Assembly (NCBI GenBank): GCA_944472155.2
Contig: OX235279.1
Span: 54,967,564 to 55,031,563, forward strand
Direction of reading: 5' to 3'
From: Trichobilharzia szidati
Lineage: Eukaryota > Platyhelminthes > Trematoda > Strigeidida > Schistosomatidae
Length of the DNA: 64,000 nucleotides
The notes beneath the pieces are model-generated. The model searched no databases. It had not been told where the DNA came from and saw nothing but the letters and a program-made list of their open reading frames with translations. This document shows positions 48,264 through 58,913 of the stretch, piece after piece (the stretch's first letter is position 1; each line of letters begins with the position of its first letter). A program made the translations under genes and the position numbers.

Positions 48264-48290
48264 TTCACAAAGAGATACCAGTCACTTAAG
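46647..48290 (-). mobile_element. CR1-clade LINE copy with a long uninterrupted RT frame, 5'-truncated
   Basis: A 538-codon frame (48263-46647) covers the RT and C-terminus without a stop, which suggests a fairly recent insertion. Blocks: NYRPINITPAISRIMEKVVK, YFDITKAFDRVPHNLLVSRL (motif A), SGVIQGSVLGPLLF (motif B), KPILYADDLKVTYK (motif C with both Asp), FNVEKCGWLCIGCN, ESVLDLGLKYSHNLSLSEH, RRLIGFLLRNF and YAQIWNKLPIEM. The endonuclease and ORF1 are missing: homology stops near 48290, typical of LINE 5' truncation. Confidence 0.88.
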
Positions 48291-48797
48291 TCACTTCCAC
48301 TGAGTAGTGGCTGAAGCTGACATGGGACTAAGATGCACAGAGTTTGACGACTGAATCCTAAATTGGATGCATACACTCATCCCTCCTACGACTGGCGACG
48401 AGTTGATATGGATCTGCAAATAAGTCTCCTGTCCAAATAAAAAACCTGACGGACACATAGAAGCTGCAACTGTACTAAAAAAACCCATGTCTTTGACTCA
48501 TTTGATTCCCCTTATACTTACAATTTTATCTCATTTGACTTTCAGTCTCATAATTATCACGTCTGGTCTGGTTATCTTACCTATCTTGAAGTTAGTCCAT
48601 TTAATTTCTTTTTGGTTTGTAAATCTTGCTGTTATTCTCTCATCATTCTCTTGATACCGTGTCTTCTGGGAGTTTATTTGGCATTAATGCATAGTCTTTT
48701 GACGAAACGGCACTTGCGAGTCCCAGTGATGTCACTTCCCTGTTACAAACCATATATTCACAAAAACTGTCATTCCTCCTGTTCGTGTATTTAGAGG
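48291..48797. other. Spacer between the CR1 copy and the left arm of the large inverted repeat
   Basis: No feature is recognised. It marks where the RTE arm is truncated: homology to the right arm stops near 48798. Confidence 0.4.
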
Positions 48798-51180
48798 GTC
48801 TTCTTCAGTTTTGCAAAGATAATCATCTGTTCCTAGTCAGAACTAACTTCAGGTACAAAGAAAGACATTGTTTAACTTGGCGACCTCCACCACCAAATTA
48901 ACGCTGGATTCAGATAGACCACTTAGCCATTGGGGATCGTTGGCGAGGGTCAGTAGAAGACTGCCGCTCCTTCTAGACTCCAATCATGATCTGGTTCACG
49001 CACGTTTATGCTTACGACTAAATGGACATAAGAAATTGATGGCAGCGAAACAGTTACGTCCCCAACTAGATCGAAACACTGAGTCCTTATTTAAGGAAGA
49101 AGTAGCGAAACGAGTTTCTGAGGTCGACAGCAGGACTTCCCCCGAGGTAGCCCGGCACAACATTCAGTTAGCTATAGACACACTGCAAAAGCTATTACTC
49201 GAACGTGAAATAATAAGAAGTCTTCGTAATGACCGTGAACAGTGGTGGGCGACAAGAGCGAAAGAGATGGAAAAGGCATCGGCGATTGGCAACACCAGAC
49301 AACTATTCAGGCTCATCAGGGAAACAGGTGGCAAAAGGTATATGATAAGCGAAACAATCTCAGAGAAAAATGCCACCATAATTAGCTCCCAGGATAGACG
49401 ACTGGGACGCTGGAAAGAACACTATGAGGAACAGTTTAATTGGTCTACAGCCACACTTATCCTGCTGAACATCCAACACCTCCCTGAATGGGATATAGAC
49501 ACAGGTCCTCCGTCACTAACTGAGGTTACTAAGGCTGTCACTAGTCTGAAATGAGGCAAAGCAGCAGGTCCCGATGGAATGATTTCAGAGGTATTTAAGT
49601 ACGCTGGAGACAGTTTACTGTCTGCGTTAACTAAGGTACTAAGCAGCGTCTGGTAATCAGAGGAAGTCCCGTCGGATTGGTGTAAGTTATTAGTTATCCC
49701 CATATATAAGAAGGGAGACAAGTCTTTCTGTGATAATCACAGGGGGATTAGTTTAACTAATATGGTATCTAAAGTTCTAGGCTCAAAAACAAAGCGTAAA
49801 CTGAGCGGTCCAGACAGGCTTTAGACCAGGAAGAGGGTGTATTGACCATATCTTCACCCTGCGACAGATTGTGGAACATAGGCATACTTACCGGCGTCCA
49901 ACAATCGTCAAATTTGTTGACCTAAAGGCGGCATTCGATTCTGTCGATCGAGAGGTACTATGGCGATGCTTAGCTGTGAAGGGAATGCTGAGGAAATACA
50001 TTGCACTGATCAAGGCAGTCTACTCATACTCATGCAGCCAGGTGAGGGCTTACGGCGAGTTGTCATCTGAAGTGGTGAAACCAATGGTGTCCGTCAGGGA
50101 TGCCCACTATCCCCATTTCTATTTAGTTTCATCACAGACATACTAATGGACTTAACCTTAACTGACTTCAGCAACTCAGGGATTGACTTGTTACCGGGGA
50201 ATATATTTAGTCCCCCCCCCTAGGTGAAGACGCTGACAAGATGCAGTCTACTGAACACTTTGAGCTGCAATCTACGAATGTGTGGCATGCGATTCGCTCC
50301 CGCCAAATCTAAGATGATGCTGCAGGACTGGTCTACACTGACTCCTAGATTAGAAACAGGGAGCAAAATGGTAGAGCGCGTTGACCACTTCACTTGTTTG
50401 GGAAGTTGCATCAGCCCCAACGGGTTGATCGCTGACGAAATCTCAACACGGATACAGAGGGCAAGTTTCGCATATGTCAACTTACGCCATCTCTGGTGTA
50501 GACGTGATATCCGGCTGTCGACCAAAGGGCGGGTGTACTGTCAGCACTCCGCTCCGTTCTCCTTTATGGCTGTGAGACCTGGCCATTGAGAGTGTAAGGT
50601 ATGAAAAGGCTAGCTGTCTTTGATCATAGATGCCTGCGTTCTATCTATGTGAAGTGGTATAATAGGAAGAGTAATATTGAGGTTAGGCGTCGAGTGGTAG
50701 GTAAGGAGGGGAAATCAATCGACGAGGCTGTGAAATTACATCTACTGAGATGGTTAGGACATGTTTTATGCAAGCATGCCTAGCCATCGCCTTCCTCGAT
50801 GGGCAATGTTAACTGACAAAGGGTCAGGCTGGACAAGAGCTAGAGGCGGTCAAACCAAAACATGACACCAGTCAATGAAATCCACAACAATTAGTTTATG
50901 CCACGTAGGAAGGTGTAGACTTCTTCGTTGGGGCCCTCGGGACGGCAAAAACCAGTGGCTGGAGACAATTAGTGACATGGCTAAAAATCGTTCTCAGTGG
51001 TGCAGATGTATCCACTCCCTGTGACTCATGATTTCCAATTAAACTGTTTTGTTCTTCGTTATTACCATTCCTTTGTCTCACACCTCTGTTTACTTTCTAT
51101 ATTATGCATTTCTCCTAATTTATTCTCTTGATTTGTGTGCTACCTGGAGTGTGGCGACTTGAACTACTGCACATCGGTGC
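48798..51180 (+). repeat. Left arm of a 2.4-kb inverted repeat (RTE element)
   Basis: Every matching point pairs with the right arm by the rule left + right = 110094 (for example 48868/61226, 49554/60540, 50224/59870, 51081/59013), so there is no net insertion or deletion over about 2.38 kb. Only a few single-base differences were noticed (KLTLD versus KLRLD at 48900; KAVYSY versus KALYSY near 50015; one base in the C-run at 50214). It holds an RTE copy that starts inside the endonuclease (LLQFCKDNHLFLVRTNFRYK) and ends near the element's 3' end (TGGCGACTTGAACTACTGC), 0.25 kb upstream of the BACURD start codon. Confidence 0.92.
48868..50783 (+). pseudogene. RTE retrotransposon pol, left copy, RT active site deleted
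   Basis: The 228-codon frame 48868-49554 covers the end of the endonuclease and the linker (LTLDSDRPLSHWGSLARVSR, SNHDLVHARLCLRLNG, LFRLIRETGGKRYMISETIS, EWDIDTGPPSLTEVTKAVTS) and ends in TGA, where the family reads on into GKAAGPDG. The RT follows in pieces: GFRPGRGCIDHIFTLRQIVE, KFVDLKAAFDSVDREVLWRC. At about 50208 some 26 bp are missing relative to the 12.8-kb copy; these encode M-D-L-E-Y-A-D-D-I. A C-run takes their place. HVDHFTCLGSCIS-type blocks and LRWLGHVL follow. It is non-functional. Confidence 0.85.
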
Positions 51181-51426
51181 ATATTTCTATGTCTAAAACC
51201 GACCGACCTAGGGTTTACAGCAGTCAAGGGGATGGATTCTCTGTCATGGAATCCACTAGAAGTCTGCAAACATTTCTAAACAACATGAAAAGCGCAACAA
51301 GAAATATTAAGGCTTAACCAAACTTGTCGTGTAGACATTGAAGTTTAAAATTGTTGGCTTTTAGTCGAAGCGCTTTTAAAGCTTCAAGGTCAAGTTTGAC
51401 ACCGTTTGACACCAGGTCTTAGTTTC

Positions 51427-51586
51427 ATGGCAGGCGAAGAGGAAGCATTGGAGCGCCTAAATAATTACGTGAAGCTTAATGTTGGTGGCTCTTTGTTTTT
51501 CACAACTATCGGAACACTTCTGAGAGGCAATACAATGTTGGCTGCGATGTTTAGTGGTCGTTTGGAAGTCAAAACGGATGATGACG
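51427..51586 (+). CDS. BACURD/KCTD10-13-TNFAIP1-like Cullin-3 adaptor, exon 1
   Basis: BACURD proteins bind Cullin-3 through an N-terminal T1/BTB domain and recruit substrates such as RhoA for ubiquitination in animals. This exon encodes 53 residues plus one base: [20 protein letters not shown], then [20 protein letters not shown] and [13 protein letters not shown]. The BTB start [14 protein letters not shown] and the [11 protein letters not shown] motif are diagnostic. ATG 51427 is chosen because it precedes the BTB fold by 13 residues and lies shortly after stops. The exon ends GATGACG|GTAATT, splitting a Gly codon completed by exon 2. The left arm of the large inverted repeat ends about 0.25 kb upstream, so the promoter or 5'UTR may overlap transposon-derived DNA. 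Confidence 0.92.
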
Positions 51587-52269
51587 GTAATTATATCATG
51601 ACTCTCATTATTTGCCAATAAATTTGCTCCTATTTGTCGTTATTTCCTGAGAATAATTGCATTATCATTGCTTCCACGGCTTCCTAGAGGAAAGTCTTCA
51701 GCAGGACATCTCCATATCATGTCATCTGCAGACCAATTTAGCGGGCTCTGCGATTGGCTGTACGCTTTCTCCCGATCATCACACGACCTCTCGTCGTTTC
51801 ACATTGAGGCTCTACAAAATGGCTTGGCACGTGATGTCATCCAACTGTTACCTCAATTTGTGTCCATCTCCACTTTCTTCCGCACAAATTCTAAGCGAAA
51901 ACTCCTTGGCTAGTTTATTGCTAGAGTTTCTTGTTATCAAACCTTACTGGTTATGTCGTCTCCAGTATACAGGAAGTTGTTGGGGATGCTCTTCGTGACT
52001 CGCTAAGTTTCTAATAAGTCCCACGGTGTGGGCAGCCCTCACAATCCGAAGTGCACACGAAACCTCTCTAATCCTCACTCATCTTTGTATCCATCTTCAT
52101 CTCTATTATCTTGCTTTCCTTCTAACAATGCATCTCCTCTACTTGATGGCTCTTCACTCTGTGTGCACTGATAACGATGGAAGCCAAAAAGCCACCATCG
52201 ATAATCTCCTAAAGCCACGCCACCGACCTAATGAATTGACCTGACATTATTCTTAAGAATCTGAATCTT

Positions 52270-52806
52270 CATTATTGATAAGATTTTATTTTAATAAATC
52301 ACACAGTGTTGTACAGTAATATTAACTGATGACGTTTCGAGCATAAACTATTGCTCATAATCATATCAAGTGTTATTGATCAATTAAAATTTTAATTGAT
52401 GCTCGTATGATTGCCACCAGTCAAATCAGGGGAGGATAATAAATAATCATAAAATTCTATTTCAATTCAAACAGATCAAAACATTCTAACAAGTAACTTA
52501 TTATGATTATAGAAACACTCGTCCTTTTTCCCATCTAATTGTAATTGATCAATAACACTCGTATTATTATTTCTGAATGTACATTATCTCATATTGAATT
52601 TTATTCTAATATCTAATCGATTCCACACATGTATATAAATGAAGGAAGAAGTTTTGTGAGTAACTTGATATGATTATGAGCAATAGTGTATGCTCGAAAC
52701 ATCATCAGTTAATATTACTGTGTAACACTGTGTGATTTATCAAAATAAAATCTTATCCATAATAGAGTTATGCTCTACCACATTGCCCAAGTTTTATACT
52801 TATATC
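52270..52806. mobile_element. Penelope-family insertion with inverted ends in BACURD intron 1
   Basis: The two ends are inverted copies of a Penelope tail. The left end reads ATAAATCACACAGTGTT, GATGACGTTTCGAGCATAAA, GCTCATAATCATATCAAG; the right end (52660-52750) reads CTTGATATGATTATGAGCAA, TGCTCGAAACATCATCAG and AACACTGTGTGATTTATC. A direct repeat AATCTGAATCTT at 52258-52269 and 52807-52818 is the likely target duplication. The middle 250 bp is AT-rich and non-coding. It belongs to the same family as the insert at 57712-58792. Confidence 0.75.
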
Positions 52807-52819
52807 AATCTGAATCTTG

Positions 52820-54900
52820 TTCCTTATGGTGTGTGCAGCAGATTCCTACCCTGAGTTTCGAATAGAGAAAATCTGCCTCGCCTTAACATCTTGCTTTTAA
52901 GATCCTCATTAGTGTCGCATGTAACTAAGATGATGTTGTCCAGATAATTAGGTGAAAACGATTTCGGATTTCTTCTGTTTTTGGTGAATTGAACATCTTG
53001 TTGGTTATGTATCTGTATCACCTATGCCTTCTCCATGTTCATTAGAAGCCTTGTTTTCGCTGCTTCTGCCACCTAAGAGTTTTTTCCATGCAGATCTTCT
53101 AGTTTGTGAGACATTTGACATTAGGTCTGAATCTTCTATCGGCTTCTTGTTTTCCATTCTCCTTCCCCACTTTCTACTGCATGATCCAGTCCACCAGAGT
53201 CAGTAGTATCTTCGGTGATATTAGGCAGAATGTAGCTGCTGAATGGCGTTTAAATAATTTAATGCATTCCTTACTGTTGAATCAATTTCCAAATTCCTTC
53301 ATGGTCCAAACAGTCGAAGGTCTTTCCAAAGTTAATGAAGTCGATACTAAGGGTTGATTTCAACCATATGCATTTTTTTCGAATCCAGAGCATTTTTTAA
53401 ACTCTCCGGGATGACGCGAATTATTATTTTGGTTGGAATGGATAGAAGCATACTTCTGCGGCATTATTTGCAGAGTTAGGTTACCTAACAGCCGGTAAGT
53501 GCTTTTCTTTCCTTCCAAGTTTTCTGCAGTATTTACGTGAATATATTAGCTGAAATCTGTCGGTGCTTCCGGGGTATTTGCGCCTGGTCTTGCCGCCTTC
53601 CCAGCTGGCTTCCAATAACTGAATGGTATCTGAGACCTCTGCTTTCACCAACTGGATTGTTGTTAACTAGCAGTGTTGTGATTATTGGTAGAGTTTTTGG
53701 AGGAGTTTTAAGTGGTAGTCAGTTCGAGTTTATTAAAGCGATAAGGACATCGTTTCCTTTGCTTCTCCGCCTTGATAATTAGGTTCCTTTCATAGCCACC
53801 AGTTTCATCTGTATTGATCTCTTCCCAGAAAGCAATATGGTTATGCTGTATGGAGATCTTTTGTCCATCTTACTTACAGCCTGTTGGGCTTCTGTTGACA
53901 ATGTCATGGAATTGTCTTTTGTCCTTCCCAAAACTCTTCAATTCTTTATTTAGTTAACTGTAGATTGAACTCAGTTTCCCCTTTCGTTGTCGATATTCAC
54001 ACTGGTTCATCCTTATTTTCACATCCATCTCTCCAACTTCCAGGTGTCCATAGGGAACCATTCCTAGTCTTGTCTTTTCTCCTTTAAGTCGGTTCTACAG
54101 GTTTCCTTCAATGTTCCTTTCAGAGAATTCCACTGATTTTCCACACATATTTCCTCGGTGATACTACGTACTTTTTCCAATTTTTCTGCGATGGCTGCAG
54201 TAGAGATGTCCTTTAAAGATTTTTCTTTTGGTGTGTGGATGTTAAAAGTGGATTGTAATCCAGCTCCATTAAAGGCTTTCAACTTCACATTGATGAGTTC
54301 TTCCACTAGATAATAGTCTGAGCCCTAATCTGCTCCTCTCCTCTGTTTTATGTCCAATAAGCTGTTTCTCCTTTCTTGTAATTGAGATGAAGTCTGTCTG
54401 TCTGAAACCTTCTTCGCCTTGTGGATTTCTGTTTGGTTGCACACGCTGTCTCCATTCACCAAATCATTGAACGTACAGAAGTCTACGAAGAGTTTGTCAC
54501 TATCATTCATATCACCGAGAGTCTTCCAATATATTATGAGTTCTTTCCTTGTGTTTCTCTTCCCAGCTTTAGACTCATACCACATTAGGATTTTGATGTC
54601 AGCATTTGGTGTTCGTTCATTACTGTCTGCGGTTGTTGGTTGGATTCTTCTCTTGGTCTCCGTTGTTTGTAGGAGCGTAGCGTGGGAACGAGGTTGGTTG
54701 CCATTCCATTAGAGCTTGTGATATTGTTAGTAACATCATAGTAGCCACTGAGCGTTCTTGTGGTTGTCGTCTACGTGGATGTAGTAAATTGCTGACTCTC
54801 CAGTTGACCATTTGGAAAGCCCACTTCCATTCCACCTGCTGTCGCAGATTCCTGACACTTTTATACAGTATCTTCTCATTTCTTTTGCAACCTACGCAGT
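52820..54900 (-). mobile_element. SR2-like retrotransposon relic in BACURD intron 1, antisense
   Basis: From right to left on the minus strand: an endonuclease piece (GDMNDSDKLFVDFCTFNDLV, RRGAD at 54558-54325), a linker (NVKLKAFNGAGLQSTFNIHT, VENQWNSLKGTLKETCR at 54306-54080), and RT remnants (SIDFINFGKTFDCLDHEGIW near 53360-53270, LTLVDWIMQ). Further on are NVQFTKNRRNPKSFSPNYLD and CDTNEDLKSKMLRRGRFSLF near 52990-52880. The order follows SR2-type elements. Stops and frameshifts are abundant. Confidence 0.6.
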
Positions 54901-55590
54901 CTTCTCAGCTTCTGATGGTGCCATGTCATTGGTGTATCAGCTGTGCAACTAACATAAATCAAGGTTACCGAACTAATACGTGAAGTCGTCACGCGTCCTG
55001 AACCATCGTGTCAAGATAACGTCAACAACTGAAGGACAATTCACAATTTGCCAAGCACCTGTCATCAAACTTCGATTCACATACATGATAACTCCACTAA
55101 GTGCTCAAAATTCTAAGAGGACATAGACGATCATCAGTCAAAGTTTCACTGGTGCAAATCAAGGTTGCTTGACCAGGATTTGTTAATAATCTATGACTGC
55201 CAAATTAACGTAGCGGCGCCATCCGGTATTACGTCCTAACTTTTACTATACGGTTCTAAATCTCGCCTGTCACACCACCAGCACTCTTACAAGTATCTAA
55301 GTGCATATAATTCTGTATTACTAACGTTTCACCTGTGATGCTGGGCGCGGATACTGATTTAAATCCATATTGCACCAGTACTTTCATTTGGACTGTGCGA
55401 ATCGCATCTTGTGATCACCGACTAGTTGAATGGTATTTGAAAGGTATGTATGCAATGGTTTTGCAGGAACTTATCTTCTGCATACTCAAAATACAGCAAT
55501 CATCTGCACCAACACCATGTAGATCTTTCAGAGCTGTTTTCAAAGATTTATCGATCTATAAGTTAAAGACAACGACATAAAGCAACTGTG

Positions 55591-55818
55591 TCAAACATCA
55601 CTACTGGTTGTAAACGTTGGCGACAGTTGGTTGAATTCCCTCACTCTGTAGGAAGTGTTTTTATATGGGACTATGAAGGTATCGATAAGACTCTCAGCAA
55701 CGCCTTTCTCTGACAGATGATACCAAGTTACAATTCTGTCTAGTGGATCAAAGCCTCTCCTAGTTTTCGACCGTCCGTAATTTTGAATGTGCTTAACCAA
55801 CTGGGAGAAGGTAAACAC
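55591..55818 (-). pseudogene. RTE-like reverse transcriptase fragment
   Basis: The minus-strand frame reads GFDPLDRIVTWYHLSEKGVA, ESLIDTFIVPYKNTSYRVRE and FNQLSPTFTTSSDV. This matches the RT stretch from AFDSVDR to the block before GVRQGC in RTE elements. It is a small isolated fragment in BACURD intron 1. Confidence 0.55.
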
Positions 55819-56051
55819 GTAATGGATGCATCCAGTCTCAATATAACAGCCTATTATCCGTTAATCGGTATTTTATGCGTCATATATATATATATATATA
55901 TATACTCCTAAGCAAAATATTGGTTGAGTAAGGTAGTTGCAGAAGGTTCATAAAATGCTATAAACGACAGTGAATTAATATCCACTTATTTCCCAACAGA
56001 AGTATTCTTTTTATTTAGTGAGATTAAATTTGTTCATCACTTTCATTTCAG

Positions 56052-56317
56052 GCTGGGTACTAATAGATCGCAGTGGAAAACATTTCGGGACAATTTTGAA
56101 CTATATTCGAGATGGTTCAGTTCCCCTCCCAGAAACCAGAAGAGAGTTGGAAGAACTAGCTATGGAAGCCAAATATTTTTGTGTTGAAGGTTTATGTTCA
56201 GCATGTGATGAGGCCCTTGGACGGCTAACTAGTTACGAAGATTTACAAAACCGTGCAACAATAGTTATTGTTAAATGTCCTAATGCTGCGAAGTCTTTAC
56301 TTTCCTCTACTCGTAAA
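56052..56317 (+). CDS. BACURD-like Cullin-3 adaptor, exon 2 (BTB end and middle)
   Basis: After the acceptor TTTCATTTCAG the exon reads G|[63 protein letters not shown], then a linker to [28 protein letters not shown] is the signature second half of the KCTD T1/BTB domain. The donor is AAA|GTAAGT, phase 0. Intron 1 (51587-56051, 4.5 kb) carries a Penelope-like insert and an SR2-like relic. Length and order agree with animal BACURDs. Confidence 0.93.
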
Positions 56318-56991
56318 GTAAGTAGGAGTAATGTGAACACATTTCCTTATGTATACATTTACTAAAAACTTCGTGTTTTCATGAGCTGAATTTCCTTAAT
56401 AGCTGATACAAACTAGAACACAGTTGGTAATGGATAACTTAATGAAACGGTTAGTTAAAATTAATGTCAACCAGAAGGTTTGTTACTTTGTGTGAATAAT
56501 CAAGGATTTTTGTCACCTTTCAGATTAAACGCATACAATTTTGGTAGGATTGCCAACAATTAGTGCATTTGTAGAAACCTTTTTCTTCGGTTTGTTATGA
56601 GTAATCATATTTTGAGTATGCAGCTCACAGCAATACATCACAGTGTGGTTGGTTACTGAGTTACATCTCTTCCATGTGCTGGCATATCAGAAAACCAACT
56701 ATGCAACCTTTTTTAACAAGTGTGCTACTATTTTGAAACATGGAACAACACTTAAAAGTGTAGAGTAGTAATGCAAAAGTGAATTACTGATATAGTATGA
56801 GGAATAGAAGTGATGGGGATGAGAGCGTTTTCCTAAAATGCTGTGTCTGTGGTACCACACGCTACCACACGTTTTACTTGTTAATCAAAGCCTGAAACAT
56901 TCATAGGTGAATTTATCAATACTAATATACCGTTGAATGTTTGTAACCTCTATTTTGACTTCAGTTTGTTTTATTTATTACTGTATTCTAG

Positions 56992-57044
56992 CCTGTTGTC
57001 AAACTCACCATGAACCGATACAATAATGTATTCTCGTATACTAG
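56992..57044 (+). CDS. BACURD-like Cullin-3 adaptor, exon 3 (53 nt)
   Basis: A short exon between TATTCTAG and AG|GTAAGT encodes PVVKLTMNRYNNVFSYTR with the last codon split. Animal BACURDs have a [20 protein letters not shown]-type block at the same place, so the homology is specific. It is too short to be seen as an open frame alone. It is followed 14 bp later by a (TA)n tract (57059-57094). Confidence 0.9.
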
Positions 57045-57056
57045 GTAAGTTTCTCG

Positions 57057-57058
<2 letters not shown>

Positions 57059-57094
<36 letters not shown>
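57059..57094. repeat. (TA)n microsatellite just inside BACURD intron 3
   Basis: A run of about 36 alternating A/T bases starts 14 bp after exon 3. A further (TA)n tract is at about 55882-55905 in intron 1. Confidence 0.95.
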
Positions 57095-57096
<2 letters not shown>

Positions 57097-57099
57097 TGC

Positions 57100-57600
57100 T
57101 GCTTGTTGTTTTTGATATAGAATATACTCAGCAGTATTAGAAATTTTCAAAGCCGTTTAAAGCCCTCACTTTCTTTTGTGTTGATCGCCGAGTACACATC
57201 TAAAGTCTCAATAACAGCCTCGATTAATTAACCTGATGTGATCAGTCAATAAAATTATACCACTGTTTGAAATTTGGTATACATCTTTTACGTGAGTTTC
57301 GCTGGACTGTCGATATGAAATTCGAGTGTAATGTAATGTGATCTCATCCTTTGGATGATCTATAAACTCATTAATTTCTTCTGTTACCATCGAAAAAGTG
57401 CAGTACATCATTTCAACCATAGTTGATTGTGGAATTTATGCTTAACCATAGAACATCATACTCATTCAGGATTTCTTAACCGTACAATTTATAACTGTCG
57501 TAATAATAGAAAATGCATAGAACTCATATGTGTCACAGTAACTAATAGGATTTATGCTTAGTAATATAGGATTTTGTCGAATTTTTATGAAAAAATGAGC
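57100..57600. other. BACURD intron 3, non-repetitive part
   Basis: Nothing was recognised between the microsatellite and the transposon cluster. Confidence 0.4.
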
Positions 57601-57711
57601 TTCAACATAGAACTTGGCACAGAAATTGCTATAGTTCAAGTTATCACACTATATGTCACAAAAAGACTAAAAAGAACTTCAATAAGTAGGACTAGGCGGG
57701 TAAAACTGTAA
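57601..57711 (-). repeat. Older RTE 3' end, split by the Penelope insertion
   Basis: The stretch CATAGAACTTGGCACAGAAA then TAGTTCAAGTTATCACACTA resembles the RTE 3' end seen at 58905-58960 (GTAGAACTTTGCACAGATG, GTAGTTCAAGTCGCCACACT). The piece 58793-58900 carries a further decayed RTE end (CCATTGGTCTG). The Penelope insert separates them. Confidence 0.45.
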
Positions 57712-58792
57712 TTCCATTATGGGTAAATTTTATTTTGATAGAGTCTCACAGTGTTATACAGTAATATTTACTGATGACGTTTCGAGCACAATTTATTGCT
57801 CATAATCATATCAAGTTAATCACACGACTTCCTAAATTCATTTATATAGTTCCATTGTTTTTCACTTGATTTGATTGGTAGTATTATTTTCCATATTTCA
57901 GGTATGAGTGATGATTCATTCCTATTGCATGTGTTGGGTGTAGATTCGATGAACAAAGATTCAGTAATCAACCTCTCTCTCCACCTACCTAGATTACTTT
58001 TTAGAATTTTAACCCTCTCCCACCCTATTGTGTGGTTGTGTGTTAATGCATGCATTGCAATTGCCGAGCTTTCTTCTAAATTACTTATCTTCTCTGGGTC
58101 AACCATTCTTACCTTAGCTAAATTCTTATGTTCTGACAATCTGACTACCCCTGACCTACTAGTTTGACCTATGTAGTTGACCTCACAGTCATTGCAGGGT
58201 ATTTTGTAAATTATAAAGGACCCAGTGGACCCAATTAGACAAAATAATATAATTTACAAAATACCCTGCAATGACTGTGAGGTCAACTACATAGGTCAAA
58301 CTAGTAGGTCAGGGGTAGTCAGATTGTCAGAACATAAGAATTTAGCTAAGGTAAGAATGGTTGACCCAGAGAAGATAAGTAATTTAGAAGAAAGCTCGGC
58401 AATTGCAATGCATGCATTAACACACAACCACACAATAGGGTGGGAGAGGGTTAAAATTCTAAAAAGTAATCTAGGTAGGTGGAGAGAGAGGTTGATTACT
58501 GAATCTTTGTTCATCGAATCTACACCCAACACATGCAATAGGAATGAATCATCACTCATACCTGAAATATGGAAAATAATACTACCAATCAAATCAAGTG
58601 AAAAACAATGGAACTATATAAATGAATTTAGGAAGTCGTGTGATTAACTTGATATGATTATGAGCAATAAATTGTGCTCGAAACGTCATCAGTAAATATT
58701 ACTGTATAACACTGTGAGACTCTATCAAAATAAAATTTACCCATGATGGAATTACACTCTACCCCAGTGCCCAAGTTTTATTCTTATATCAA
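57712..58792. mobile_element. Palindromic Penelope-like insertion, 14-bp target duplication, BACURD intron 3
   Basis: Two arms of about 507 bp (57709-58215 and 58248-58754) mirror each other with coordinate sum 116463 and a 32-bp spacer. Each encodes the same Penelope endonuclease C-terminus in opposite directions (58225-58647 +, 58139-57816 -), identical over 107 residues. The insert is bounded by GGGTAAAACTGTAA at 57698-57711 and 58793-58806. The right end extends beyond the palindrome (CTACCCCAGTGCCCAAG), as in the 52.8-kb insert. No RT is present. Confidence 0.88.
58225..58647 (+). pseudogene. Penelope GIY-YIG endonuclease domain, open
   Basis: A 140-codon frame reads NNIIYKIPCNDCEVNYIGQT then SRSGVVRLSEHKNLAKVRMV and ESLFIESTPNTCNRNESSLI. 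IIYKI and NYIGQTSRS are the GIY and YIG halves of the endonuclease that Penelope elements carry after their RT, and EHK is the following helix. It lacks all RT sequence: the frame starts inside the palindrome spacer. The open, undamaged frame suggests a recent insertion. Confidence 0.85.
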
Positions 58793-58913
58793 GGGTAAAA
58801 CTGTAACATATGTAAACACGAGGACTCAAAGGATATTGAGTACAAAGAGTATTTTGAACCATATCACCAGTAGTCTTCAGCCATTGGTCTGTCTTTTTTC
58901 GACGTAGAACTTT

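Noticed and set aside
57816..58139. Minus-strand 107-codon frame as a separate gene
   Set aside because: It is the mirror copy of the Penelope endonuclease within the palindrome.
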